Below, one piece after another: positions 50,699-58,473 of a stretch of 64,000 nucleotides of DNA (the first letter of the stretch is position 1; the number at the start of each line of letters is the position of its first letter). Both the position numbers and the translations under genes were made by a program. Origin of the DNA: Actinomycetota bacterium (GTDB lineage Bacteria; Actinomycetota; Thermoleophilia; RBG-16-64-13); the NCBI GenBank assembly GCA_018830645.1, contig JAHJSA010000055.1:1-64000 (forward strand). The letters run 5' to 3'. Below the pieces are notes generated by a model. The model saw nothing but the letters and a program-made list of their open reading frames with translations. It made no database searches and was not told where the DNA came from.

Positions 50699-52624
50699 TC
50701 AGTCCAGCGCCGCGACGCTTGCGGGGACGGGCAGGTTCAGTCCCTTGCGCCGCTCCACGATGGCCGCGATGAGCTGCTTGGCCGCCTCGGCCGGGTCGGG
50801 CTCCACGATGAACCAACCGCCGGTGACGTCCTTGATGCCTTCCGTGAGCAGCCCGGCCACCGCGGCCGACCCCAGCACCGGCGGCACCACGCCTACGTGC
50901 GTGGGCAGGCCCATGGTCACCGCCCAGGTGCCGATCGACACCGCCTTCTCCATGGCCTCTTCGGGGGCCGTCGCTACCACGGGCAGCTTGTCCAGATCGA
51001 CGCCCAGGTAGTTGGCCACGGCGACGGCCACGTCGGCCGCACGGGTGTTGTCCACGCAGGAACCCATGTGCAGCGCCAGCGGCAGCGGGCCGCCGAGCCC
51101 GTTGGCCTCACCCACGGCGGTGAGCACGGCCTTCAGGCCGTCGCCCGCGTACTCGGCCACTGCTTCCTGGGTGAAGATGCCATGACGCCCGAAGGCGCCA
51201 GACGCGCACCCCGTGGCGAGCAACAACACATTCTCCTTAGCCAACGCCTTTGCCAGCACGATGAAGTTCTCGTCCTGCGTGGCCTTCACGTCGTTGCAGC
51301 CGGCGAACAGGCAGACGCCCAGGATGTTGCCGTTGGCGATGTTGTCCACCAGAGGCTTGAGCGGGTCTTCGGGGTCCACCTTGGCCAGGGCGCCGACGAT
51401 CGCCTCCGTGCTGAACCCGGCGAAAGCCGTGGAGGTGATGTCGGGTATATCGACCCGCTTCGAGTCGCGCTTCGGGTAGGCCTCGATGGCCAATAGGAGG
51501 ATCTCACGCGCCCGTTCTTTCGCGTGCTCCTCGGTGAACTCGATGTGGGTGGCTCCGGGCATCTTGGCCATGCTCATCGTGGTGATGACCCGGGTGTGGT
51601 AGCAGGCGGCCACGTCGGCGATGGAGGGTTGGATGCACTGGTAGTCCACCACCATGGCCTCCAGGGCGCCCGTGGTGATCACCAGCTCCTGGCTGAGCGA
51701 GCTCGTGGCCCAGGGGATGCCGTGGCGCATCTGCACCTCCATGCCCGTGCAGCAGACGCCCACCAGGTTGAAGCCGCCCGGCGCGCCGGCGGCTACGGCC
51801 TCCCCGTCCATCTCCACCGCCACCTCGCAGATGATGTCGGAGAGCACCGGATTGTGACCGTGCACGGCCACGTTGATGGAGTCGGCCCGCAGGGTACCGA
51901 GGTTGGCGCCGCTGGCCCGCGGGGTGGGGGTGCCAAACAAGGCGTCGGAGAGGTCGGTGCCCAGGTGCATGCCTGCATAGTCGCTGAGCGAGCACTTGAG
52001 CGCAGTGAGAAGTATGTTGACGGGATCGGCGTCGACACCGTAGGTGGTGGCGTGCATCACCTCGGCGATGGTGGAGTCGATGCCCATGGGGAGGATGCCG
52101 AGCTTGGTGAACAACTCCATACGCCCGGGCGTGACGGTGGTCTCGAGCCAGGCCAGCGGCTCCTCCCGCTCGGAGAACTCCAGGAGGCCGGCGCGGGCCA
52201 CGTCGCGGGCGATGTCGTTGATCGGCCGGCCGTCGACCGGCACTCCCACTCGCGCGGCCACGGCCTTCAGTTTGGCCTCGTCGCGGATGGAGTAGTCGGG
52301 GGCCTTGCCGTCGGCCATCTTGAGCATGGTGTGGGCCAGGTGCTTGGCGTGCCCGGAGTGGGCGGCGGTGCCGCCGGCGATGAAGCGAGCGAGGTTCCGG
52401 GCGACGATGGTGTCGGCGGTGGCGCCGCAGATGCCTTTGGTGGCGCCCTCACCGAAGGGATCGATGCGACACGGGCCCTGCAGGCACATGCGGCAACAGA
52501 CGCCCAACAATCCGAAGTTGCATTGCGGAAGCTGGGCCTCGTAGCGGTCCCAGATGGTGATGATACCCTCCCGGGCCGCCGTCTCCAGGCCGTAGAGAGT
52601 GGCTCGATCAGTCGATCGCTCCAT
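50699..52624 (-). CDS. cooS: Anaerobic Ni-CO dehydrogenase catalytic subunit
   Basis: Monofunctional CO dehydrogenase of 641 aa, oxidising CO to CO2 with electrons to ferredoxin (or the reverse). The N-terminal Fe-S ligands (CNFGLLGVCCRMCLQGPCRIDPFGEGATKGICGAT) and C-cluster ligands are in place: His in VHGHNPVLSD, Cys in GVCCTGMEVQMRHG, LFAGCNDVKATQDENF, LLATGCASGAFGRHG and LHMGSCVDNTRAADVAV. No acetyl-CoA synthase subunits are in the window. The gene begins a three-gene operon with a ferredoxin and a flavoprotein. CooC (nickel insertion) is not seen nearby. Confidence 0.96.
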   Translation of the reverse strand: MERSTDRATLYGLETAAREGIITIWDRYEAQLPQCNFGLLGVCCRMCLQGPCRIDPFGEGATKGICGATADTIVARNLARFIAGGTAAHSGHAKHLAHTMLKMADGKAPDYSIRDEAKLKAVAARVGVPVDGRPINDIARDVARAGLLEFSEREEPLAWLETTVTPGRMELFTKLGILPMGIDSTIAEVMHATTYGVDADPVNILLTALKCSLSDYAGMHLGTDLSDALFGTPTPRASGANLGTLRADSINVAVHGHNPVLSDIICEVAVEMDGEAVAAGAPGGFNLVGVCCTGMEVQMRHGIPWATSSLSQELVITTGALEAMVVDYQCIQPSIADVAACYHTRVITTMSMAKMPGATHIEFTEEHAKERAREILLLAIEAYPKRDSKRVDIPDITSTAFAGFSTEAIVGALAKVDPEDPLKPLVDNIANGNILGVCLFAGCNDVKATQDENFIVLAKALAKENVLLLATGCASGAFGRHGIFTQEAVAEYAGDGLKAVLTAVGEANGLGGPLPLALHMGSCVDNTRAADVAVAVANYLGVDLDKLPVVATAPEEAMEKAVSIGTWAVTMGLPTHVGVVPPVLGSAAVAGLLTEGIKDVTGGWFIVEPDPAEAAKQLIAAIVERRKGLNLPVPASVAALD

Positions 52625-52839
52625 CCGCGTTCCACCTCCCAGGGGGCAGGGGCGAAGCCGCAGCGACGCCCGTCGTTGAGCATCCGATCAGCACTTACAT
52701 TCTTGCACTATCGAGAGGCGGGGTAAATCGGAATTCGCGGAAGGCCGAGGAGGTGATGCAGCGAGGAGACGGGCGAGTGAATCCGTCAGCTTCAGGCGGA
52801 CCGAGGGTCGCGGGCTTCAGGCGGCGCCCTGGTCACCGA

Positions 52840-53994
52840 TCACACCGTACGGGTGATCCTCGGGTTCGTGAAGAAGTACTCGCTGGTGTTGCAGGTCTTG
52901 CACTCGCGGAAGAAGTCGTTTCCCCGCTTCACGATGCGGGCCGGGGTGCCGCAGACGCTGCACTCCCAACGGGCGGGGGTGATGCCGCCGCACCGGTCGC
53001 ACCGGAAGTAGTACGGGTGGCTGGTGCGCGCGTAACGCATGTGCACCTCAAGGCTGCCGCAGTCGCCACAGAAAGGCGGCGGCTCTTCCCGAGCCGGGCG
53101 AGCCGCGCCGCGGGCGGCAGCGACCGGCTCTTCGGCAGCGGGCGGCGCGGGTGGTTCGACCGCTGCGGGCGGCGCGATTTCCGGCAGCGCGGCTTCGGGG
53201 ATCACCGGAGGCGCGAGCACTTCGGGCGCCTTGAGGGCAGCGAGCGGTTGGAGCGATTCGGACGCCTCGGGGGCCTCAGGTAGTGCAGAAGGCGTGCCGT
53301 CCCGCGAATCGGGCATCCCCTCGTCTCCGGACTCCTCACCCTCCTGCCCCGGTGTGTGACTCGAGCTGAGACACTGCACCAGCCGCCCCATCTCTGCCGG
53401 GGAGAGCCGTTGCACTCCGTCGTCGTGCAGCACATTCAGCGACCGATGTCCTCGTTGCCGCCGCTCGACGATCGCGTCGATCACACCGGTGGCCTGGTCC
53501 ACCCTGCACAACTCCGGCACGTCCACCTCCCTGGTGATCCGACACTCGTCGGAAGCCACGATGAGGAAGTCGATGGGCCAATCCAGGCCGGAACGCTCCC
53601 GTTCGGTCTCCAAAGGGGTGCGGTCGCGGAGCCGCTCCGACTTGGCGCCCAGCATCGCACGAAGCACCGCCTCGTGCCGGCGGGCCTGCTCCACGGGGGA
53701 CAACATGCCTTCGTGATGTGAGTCCGTCCACCGAACCCATTCGGCGCGCTCGTTCACCAGGACTTCCCCGCTCACACTCCTGCTCTCGATGAGCACCATG
53801 CCCCCGCGATGGAGCACGAGGTGGTCGATCTGAGCGACCTCACCCTCGAACACAAGTCTGAGGTCGTTGAAGACGAACACGTCGGGGTCGGTCTTGAACG
53901 CACGACGAAGGTGGGAGGCCATGGTCTGCGCTCCGGAAAGCCCGGCGGCATCAGGGGGGTCAGCTGGACGGTCGTCGGGCGCCTTCACGATCAT
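52840..53994 (-). CDS. NERD-domain protein with C-terminal zinc ribbons
   Basis: Protein of 384 aa. The N-terminal NERD (nuclease-related) domain includes FVFNDLRLVFEGEVAQIDHLVLHRGGMVLIESRSVSGEVLV, where Asp and Glu of the ID..IES motif fit the family (the usual Lys is Arg or Ser here). A Pro/Ala/Glu-rich linker follows (about residues 240-315). The C terminus has four CxxC knuckles (CGDCGS, CDRCGG, CSVCGT, CKTCNT) forming two zinc ribbons like those of topoisomerase I. A DNA-binding or DNA-processing role is likely. The ATG at 53994 is preferred; a start at 54072 is possible. It is divergent from a toxin-antitoxin pair. Confidence 0.75.
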   Translation of the reverse strand: MIVKAPDDRPADPPDAAGLSGAQTMASHLRRAFKTDPDVFVFNDLRLVFEGEVAQIDHLVLHRGGMVLIESRSVSGEVLVNERAEWVRWTDSHHEGMLSPVEQARRHEAVLRAMLGAKSERLRDRTPLETERERSGLDWPIDFLIVASDECRITREVDVPELCRVDQATGVIDAIVERRQRGHRSLNVLHDDGVQRLSPAEMGRLVQCLSSSHTPGQEGEESGDEGMPDSRDGTPSALPEAPEASESLQPLAALKAPEVLAPPVIPEAALPEIAPPAAVEPPAPPAAEEPVAAARGAARPAREEPPPFCGDCGSLEVHMRYARTSHPYYFRCDRCGGITPARWECSVCGTPARIVKRGNDFFRECKTCNTSEYFFTNPRITRTV

Positions 53995-54064
53995 GAGATG
54001 ACTATCGGCAGGATCAGAGCGAATCTGGAGAGGTAGCGACCCTCTCGCGCTGGAGCTCCTTCTT

Positions 54065-54085
54065 GTGTACACTCTTTGTGTACAC
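54065..54085 (+). promoter_or_regulatory. Two TGTACA operator boxes of the Phd/YefM-type pair
   Basis: GTGTACAC occurs at 54065-54072 and at 54078-54085, 13 bases apart, 17 bases before the antitoxin gene. TGTACA is the known core of YefM-YoeB operators, so the antitoxin probably represses its own operon here. Confidence 0.75.
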
Positions 54086-54101
54086 TCTGGAAGGGGGACC
54101 G

Positions 54102-54374
54102 ATGCGCGAGGTGGGCATACGCGAGGCGAGGGCGGAGATCACCAGCCTCCTCGAGGCGGCCGAGGCGGGGGAGGACGTGATCATCACCAGGCGAGGCATA
54201 CCGATGGCGCGGCTCGTCGCCATATCTGGGGAGCCGGCTCGGAGGATCGCCTTCCCAAGCAGAGTCGAGTTGCGCAGGAGCCTGCCCTCGAGCGACCGGC
54301 CGAGTAGTCGGCTCATCCGCGATACGAGGGGCCACGACATGAGGGATGGCGACATGAAAGGCGACCATGACTGA
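54102..54374 (+). CDS. Phd/YefM-family antitoxin
   Basis: Antitoxin of 90 aa; the ATG at 54102 has a purine run (GAAGGGGG) upstream and gives the family start MREVGIREARAEITSLLEAAEAGEDVIITRRGIPMARLV, the DNA-binding Phd/YefM domain. The C-terminal 45 residues are charged and probably unfolded until bound to the toxin. It overlaps the PIN toxin gene by 8 bases. Two TGTACA boxes upstream fit autoregulation. Confidence 0.88.
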   Translation: MREVGIREARAEITSLLEAAEAGEDVIITRRGIPMARLVAISGEPARRIAFPSRVELRRSLPSSDRPSSRLIRDTRGHDMRDGDMKGDHD

Positions 54375-54804
54375 GCCCGAGCACTACCTCGACACGAGCG
54401 CCCTCCTCCCCTACTACCGCGAAGAGCCGGCGAGCAAGGCGGTCGAGGAGTTCTTGCAGTCCCTATCGAGCCCGGTGAAAGTGAGCCGGCTGGCCGAGGC
54501 GGAGCTGGCGGCGACGCTCGCTCGGTGGGTGGGCGCAGGCGAATTGGACGAGCCACAGGCGAAGCTCATCGAACACGCCTACCTCGAAGACCTGCGAGCG
54601 GGATTGCTGGATCTGACACCGATGCCCCCACTCGCGTACGGCCGCGCCCGCGACTGGCTTCTGAGACGAGCGGTGCCGCTCGACACCCTCGACGCTCTCC
54701 ACCTGGCCGCGTGTCACGAGACGGGAGCCGAGCTGATCACCTGCGACGAACACCTGCATAGGGCCGCGGAACAGCTGGCCGTGCGCTCCCGGCTGCTGGC
54801 ATAG
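54367..54804 (+). CDS. PIN-domain toxin (VapC-like)
   Basis: RNase toxin of 145 aa. PIN acidic residues are present: Asp in YLDTSALLPYY, Glu in SRLAEAELAATL, Asp in LDTLDALHLAAC and Asp in LITCDEHLHRAA. It is paired with a Phd-type antitoxin by an 8-base overlap. It would cleave a specific RNA when freed. Its 3' end faces another PIN toxin gene 21 bases away. Confidence 0.88.
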   Translation: MTEPEHYLDTSALLPYYREEPASKAVEEFLQSLSSPVKVSRLAEAELAATLARWVGAGELDEPQAKLIEHAYLEDLRAGLLDLTPMPPLAYGRARDWLLRRAVPLDTLDALHLAACHETGAELITCDEHLHRAAEQLAVRSRLLA

Positions 54805-54825
54805 CATCGACAATCAATTGTAGAA

Positions 54826-55242
54826 CTACGGCAGGAGGTCGTCGGCCCCCCGGGCCACGAGCAGGCCCTCGATCTGATTGAAGTGCTCGTCGCGCGTCAG
54901 GAGGGGGACGCCGTGCTCGAAGGCGCCGGCCGCGATCCATAGATCGTTGGTGGGGATCGGGCGACCCTTCCGACGGAGCCCTCCATACACGGCTGCATAG
55001 AACTCGGCGGTGGCGGTGGTGAGCGGCGCCACTCCGACTCGCGGTGAAGCCAAGAAGGCGGCAAGCTCGCGGCGGTTCCGCGGGGCCTGTGTGCCCGCCT
55101 CGAAGCCGGCTAGGAGTTCCCCGACCACGACGACGCTCACCAGGATCCTCTCCACCCTTTGCAGGGCCGCAACGATGTCGTCGTCTCCCGCCAGATACGC
55201 AGCGTACGCGTTGGTGTCGAGGAGGAGAGACTTCACTCCCAT
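54826..55242 (-). CDS. vapC: VapC-like PIN-domain toxin
   Basis: RNase toxin of 138 aa with Asp in LLLDTNAYAAYLAGD, Glu in VVVVGELLAGFE, Asp in IPTNDLWIAAGAFE and Asp in LLTRDEHFNQIEGL, the full PIN set. The TNDLWIAA motif is typical of VapC. The ATG at 55242 gives a compact start (MGVKSLLLDTN); it overlaps the end of the antitoxin gene by 10 bases. Tail to tail with the other PIN toxin. Confidence 0.9.
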   Translation of the reverse strand: MGVKSLLLDTNAYAAYLAGDDDIVAALQRVERILVSVVVVGELLAGFEAGTQAPRNRRELAAFLASPRVGVAPLTTATAEFYAAVYGGLRRKGRPIPTNDLWIAAGAFEHGVPLLTRDEHFNQIEGLLVARGADDLLP

Positions 55243-55484
55243 AGCCCCTGGTCGATCTGCGCGAACGAAGCGCCGGCCGCCGTGAATGCCTCGAGTTCGG
55301 CCGATGACCACGCCCCGGCGAGGGCGTCCAGGTCGTGGTGGAGCTGAGGGCTATCGGTGAAACCGAGGCTCCGGCGGAGCAACTCGCGCACCAGCGCATT
55401 GACGCTCACGCCCCGAATCCCGGCTTCGCGCCGTAGGGCGGCGGCAAGCTCGTCGTCGATGCCGCGGACGGTAATGACGACCAT
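55233..55484 (-). CDS. vapB: VapB/FitA-like ribbon-helix-helix antitoxin
   Basis: Antitoxin of 83 aa. The ATG at 55484 follows GGGGAGGGAGTGAAG. Its N-terminal ribbon-helix-helix (VVITVRGIDDELAAALRREAGIRGVSVNALVRELLRRSLG) binds DNA; its C-terminal 40 residues neutralise the VapC encoded just downstream. A TATCAT box about 45 bases upstream with TTGCGC 18 bases before it may be the promoter. Confidence 0.85.
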   Translation of the reverse strand: MVVITVRGIDDELAAALRREAGIRGVSVNALVRELLRRSLGFTDSPQLHHDLDALAGAWSSAELEAFTAAGASFAQIDQGLWE

Positions 55485-55886
55485 CTTCACTCCCTCCCCA
55501 GATGACTGCACGATCTGCATCGTCATGATATCAGAGCGTGCATGCGCCGCGCAACGGGGAGCAGGGGTCGGCACGGACGGCTCCGATGCGGGCGGCGCGA
55601 GGGCGGACTCTGATCGGAGCGGCGCTCGCACGTAATCGCCCGACCGCCGGCTGCGGTCGTCACGATCAAGGGAGGCTGAGCCAGATGCGCGTCATGCTCC
55701 GGACGATACTCCGATGACGGCGCACCGGCCATCGGTCTTCGGGTGGACCTTGGCGTCGGGCTTGATCGGGGTCGGTGGCCTCCCGGCACCTACTCCCGTC
55801 TCCACCCATGTCCGCGCTGTTTCCCGACGAGACGCCGCGGGCAGACCGTGGTCATATCCGCCGGGCAGCAACGAGGAGGCTCGAGC
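55485..55886. other. Divergent intergenic region, 402 bases
   Basis: Between vapB and the aldehyde dehydrogenase. It holds the likely vapB promoter (TATCAT on the minus strand near 55527-55532) and a hairpin CGACCGC-CGGCT-GCGGTCG at 55641-55659. There is also a very short reading frame (MRVMLRTILR, from the ATG at 55685) behind GGGAGG that I would not call a gene. The promoter of the aldehyde dehydrogenase is not recognisable. Confidence 0.45.
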
Positions 55887-57302
55887 ATGGCCATCGCCAC
55901 GACCAACCCCGCTACCGGGCAGGTAGAGAAGACCTTCGACCCCATCTCCCCCGACGAACTCGAGCAGCGCATCGCGCGGGCCGCGGCGACCTTCGCTTCG
56001 TACCGCACCACCACCTTCGCGCAGCGGGCCGCCTGGTTGAACGCCGCGGCCGACATCCTCGATGCTGAGCGCGAGAAGATCGCCGCCATGATGACCACCG
56101 AGATGGGCAAGACCATCGCGGCCGCCCGCGGCGAGGTGCAGAAGTGCGCCACGGGGTGCCGCTTCTACGCCGAACGCGCTGAGGGGTTCCTGGCCGACGA
56201 AGTTGCCGACGCGGCGGCCGTCCACGCCGCGCGGGCCTTCGTGCGGTACGATCCGCTCGGGCCGGTGCTCGCCGTGATGCCCTGGAACTTCCCGCTCTGG
56301 CAGGTGATCCGCTTCGCGGCGCCGGCGCTGATGGCCGGCAACGTCGGGCTGCTCAAGCACTCCTCGAACGTGCCCCAGACAGCGCTCTTCCTCGAAGAGC
56401 TGTTCCGGCGAGCCGGTTTCCCCGAGGGCGCGTTCCAGACGTTGCTCATCGGTTCGGGAGCGGTCGAGGGCGTCCTGCGCGACCCCAGGGTGCGCGCCGC
56501 CACCCTCACCGGCAGCGAGCCCGCCGGGCGTTCGGTGGGCGCCATCGCGGGGAGCGAGGTCAAGCCGAGCGTCCTCGAATTGGGCGGGAGCGATCCGTTC
56601 ATCGTGATGCCTTCGGCCGACCTGGACCGGGCCGCCCAGGTGGGCGTCACCTCTCGCACCATGAACAACGGTCAGAGCTGCATCGCCGCCAAGCGCTTCA
56701 TCGTGCACGAGGCCGTCGCGGACGACTTCACGCAGCGCTTCGTGGAACGAATGCGCGCGCTCACCGTGGGCGATCCCATGGACGAGTCAACTGATGTCGG
56801 GCCGCTCGCCACCGAACGGGCCCGCGAAGACATCGAAGCCATCGTAGCCGACGCGCTCGAGAAGGGAGCTACGGCCCTCTGCGGCGGCGAGCGCCTCCCG
56901 GGGCCCGGGTGGTTCTACCCGCCCACCGTCATCTCCGGGATCACGCCCGACATGCGCATCTTCCGCGAAGAGATCTTCGGCCCCGTGGCCTCGCTGTACC
57001 GCGTGAACGGTGTCGACGAGGCGATCGAGCTGGCCAACGCCACCGATTTCGGCCTGGGCTCGAACGCCTGGACCAGCGACCCGGAGGAGCAGGAGCGCTT
57101 CATCCGGGGACTCGACGCCGGCCAGGTGTTTGTCAACGGCATGACCACCTCGTTCCCCGAGTTGCCCTTCGGCGGCGCCAAGAACTCCGGCTACGGCCGC
57201 GAACTCTCCGCGCCCGGCATCCGGGCCTTCTGCAACGCGAAGACGGTGTGGGTGTGCGACGCGGTCGGGGACGAAGGATTCGCCACCGGCGGGTGCGAGT
57301 GA
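55887..57302 (+). CDS. NAD(P)-dependent aldehyde dehydrogenase (succinate-semialdehyde type)
   Basis: Dehydrogenase of 471 aa oxidising an aldehyde to a carboxylate. The catalytic Glu is in LELGGSDPFIV and the nucleophile Cys in NNGQSCIAAKRF. The PWNFPLWQVIRFAAPALMAGN stretch and the C-terminal ELPFGGAKNSGYGREL motif put it with GabD1-like succinate-semialdehyde dehydrogenases, but substrate is not proven. The ATG at 55887 has GAGGAGG upstream; an in-frame start at 55743 is less likely. It is convergent with the aldo/keto reductase gene, 12 bases apart. Confidence 0.9.
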   Translation: MAIATTNPATGQVEKTFDPISPDELEQRIARAAATFASYRTTTFAQRAAWLNAAADILDAEREKIAAMMTTEMGKTIAAARGEVQKCATGCRFYAERAEGFLADEVADAAAVHAARAFVRYDPLGPVLAVMPWNFPLWQVIRFAAPALMAGNVGLLKHSSNVPQTALFLEELFRRAGFPEGAFQTLLIGSGAVEGVLRDPRVRAATLTGSEPAGRSVGAIAGSEVKPSVLELGGSDPFIVMPSADLDRAAQVGVTSRTMNNGQSCIAAKRFIVHEAVADDFTQRFVERMRALTVGDPMDESTDVGPLATERAREDIEAIVADALEKGATALCGGERLPGPGWFYPPTVISGITPDMRIFREEIFGPVASLYRVNGVDEAIELANATDFGLGSNAWTSDPEEQERFIRGLDAGQVFVNGMTTSFPELPFGGAKNSGYGRELSAPGIRAFCNAKTVWVCDAVGDEGFATGGCE

Positions 57303-57314
57303 ACGACGCGGGCC

Positions 57315-58463
57315 CTACTCCTCGAACAGCCGCACGGCGTCCTTCATCAGCTCCTGGATCGGCAGACCTTGCGGGCACAGTTCCTCGCACTCACCGCACT
57401 CGGTGCAGTCGGAAGCCTTGCCGAACGCCCGCATGTGGTAGAGCTCGCGGATGCCGTTGACGTCGTCGTAGAAGGAGGCGTCGTTGACGTGCGCGAGCAC
57501 CCGCGGGATATCGACACCCGAGGGACACGGTTGGCAATAGCCGCACTCGGTGCAGTCTGCCACGATGCGCGCCCGGTAGGCTTGGGCGGCTTCTCCGATC
57601 GAGGCCAGCTCCGATGGGGTGAGAGAGCCGGGGTGCGCGTCATCGGCGGTGGCAAGATTCTCCCGCACCTGATCGAGCGCGCTCATGCCGCTCAGCAGCA
57701 TGGTCACGTCGGGATCGTCCCACACGAAGCGGAGCCCCCAGGCGGCGGGTAGGCGCCGCACCGCGGCGCGTGACCACACTTCCTGGACCGTCGCGGGGAT
57801 GCGCTGGGCCAGTCGGCCGCCGCGCAAAGGCTCCATCACGATCACCCCGAGACCCCGCGCGGCCGCATACCGCAGACCGGCCTCGCCCGCCTGGTAGACA
57901 CGGTCCATGTAGTTGTACTGGATCTGGCAGAACGTCCAGTCGTACGCGTCCACGATCGGGGGGAACACGTCGGCCTCGTCGTGGAAGGAGAAGCCGGCCC
58001 ACCTGATACGCCCGTCGGCCAGGGCCGAGTCGAGGAACTCGAGCACACCGAGGTACTGCAGACTCTGCCAGGTGCCGGCGTTCAGACCGTGGAGTAGGTA
58101 ACAGTCGATGTGATCGGTTTGGAGACGCGCGAGCTGACTGTTCAAGAAGCGGTCCATGTCCTCGCGAGTGTCCACCAGCCAGCTGGGCAGCTTGGTGGCG
58201 AGGAGCACCCGGTCGCGGTAGCCGCCCTTCAGTGCCTCACCCACGAACACCTCGCTCATGCCCGGCTCTGTGTGAGAGACGCCGTGGTAGGGATAGGCGG
58301 TGTCCACGTAGTTAACACCGGCCTCGATGGCCTCGTGGAGCATTACGGTGGCGGCCGGCACGTCGATGCGGTCGTGGCGCTCGCCAAGCACGGGCAGCCG
58401 CATGCAGCCGAAGCCGAGGATCGAGACTTCAGGACCAGTGCGACCGAGTGTGCGGTAGAGCAT
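57315..58463 (-). CDS. Aldo/keto reductase with C-terminal ferredoxin domain
   Basis: Protein of 382 aa. The N-terminal (beta/alpha)8 aldo/keto reductase domain (about 1-285) has catalytic Asp and Tyr in VDTAYPYHG, Lys in LLATKLPSW and His in DCYLLHGL. The C-terminal domain has two 4Fe-4S motifs, CTECGYCQPCP and CTECGECEELCP. Such two-domain proteins can move electrons between Fe-S carriers and a carbonyl substrate. AGGAGGAATCCC precedes the ATG. It is the last gene of the MarR-ABC operon, 10 bases after the second exporter gene. Confidence 0.9.
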   Translation of the reverse strand: MLYRTLGRTGPEVSILGFGCMRLPVLGERHDRIDVPAATVMLHEAIEAGVNYVDTAYPYHGVSHTEPGMSEVFVGEALKGGYRDRVLLATKLPSWLVDTREDMDRFLNSQLARLQTDHIDCYLLHGLNAGTWQSLQYLGVLEFLDSALADGRIRWAGFSFHDEADVFPPIVDAYDWTFCQIQYNYMDRVYQAGEAGLRYAAARGLGVIVMEPLRGGRLAQRIPATVQEVWSRAAVRRLPAAWGLRFVWDDPDVTMLLSGMSALDQVRENLATADDAHPGSLTPSELASIGEAAQAYRARIVADCTECGYCQPCPSGVDIPRVLAHVNDASFYDDVNGIRELYHMRAFGKASDCTECGECEELCPQGLPIQELMKDAVRLFEE

Positions 58464-58473
58464 GGGATTCCTC

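Noticed and set aside
52681-52740. Promoter of the cooS operon (TTTACC and AAGAAT on the minus strand)
   Set aside because: Hexamers are poor matches and I found no CooA-type site; not good enough to list.
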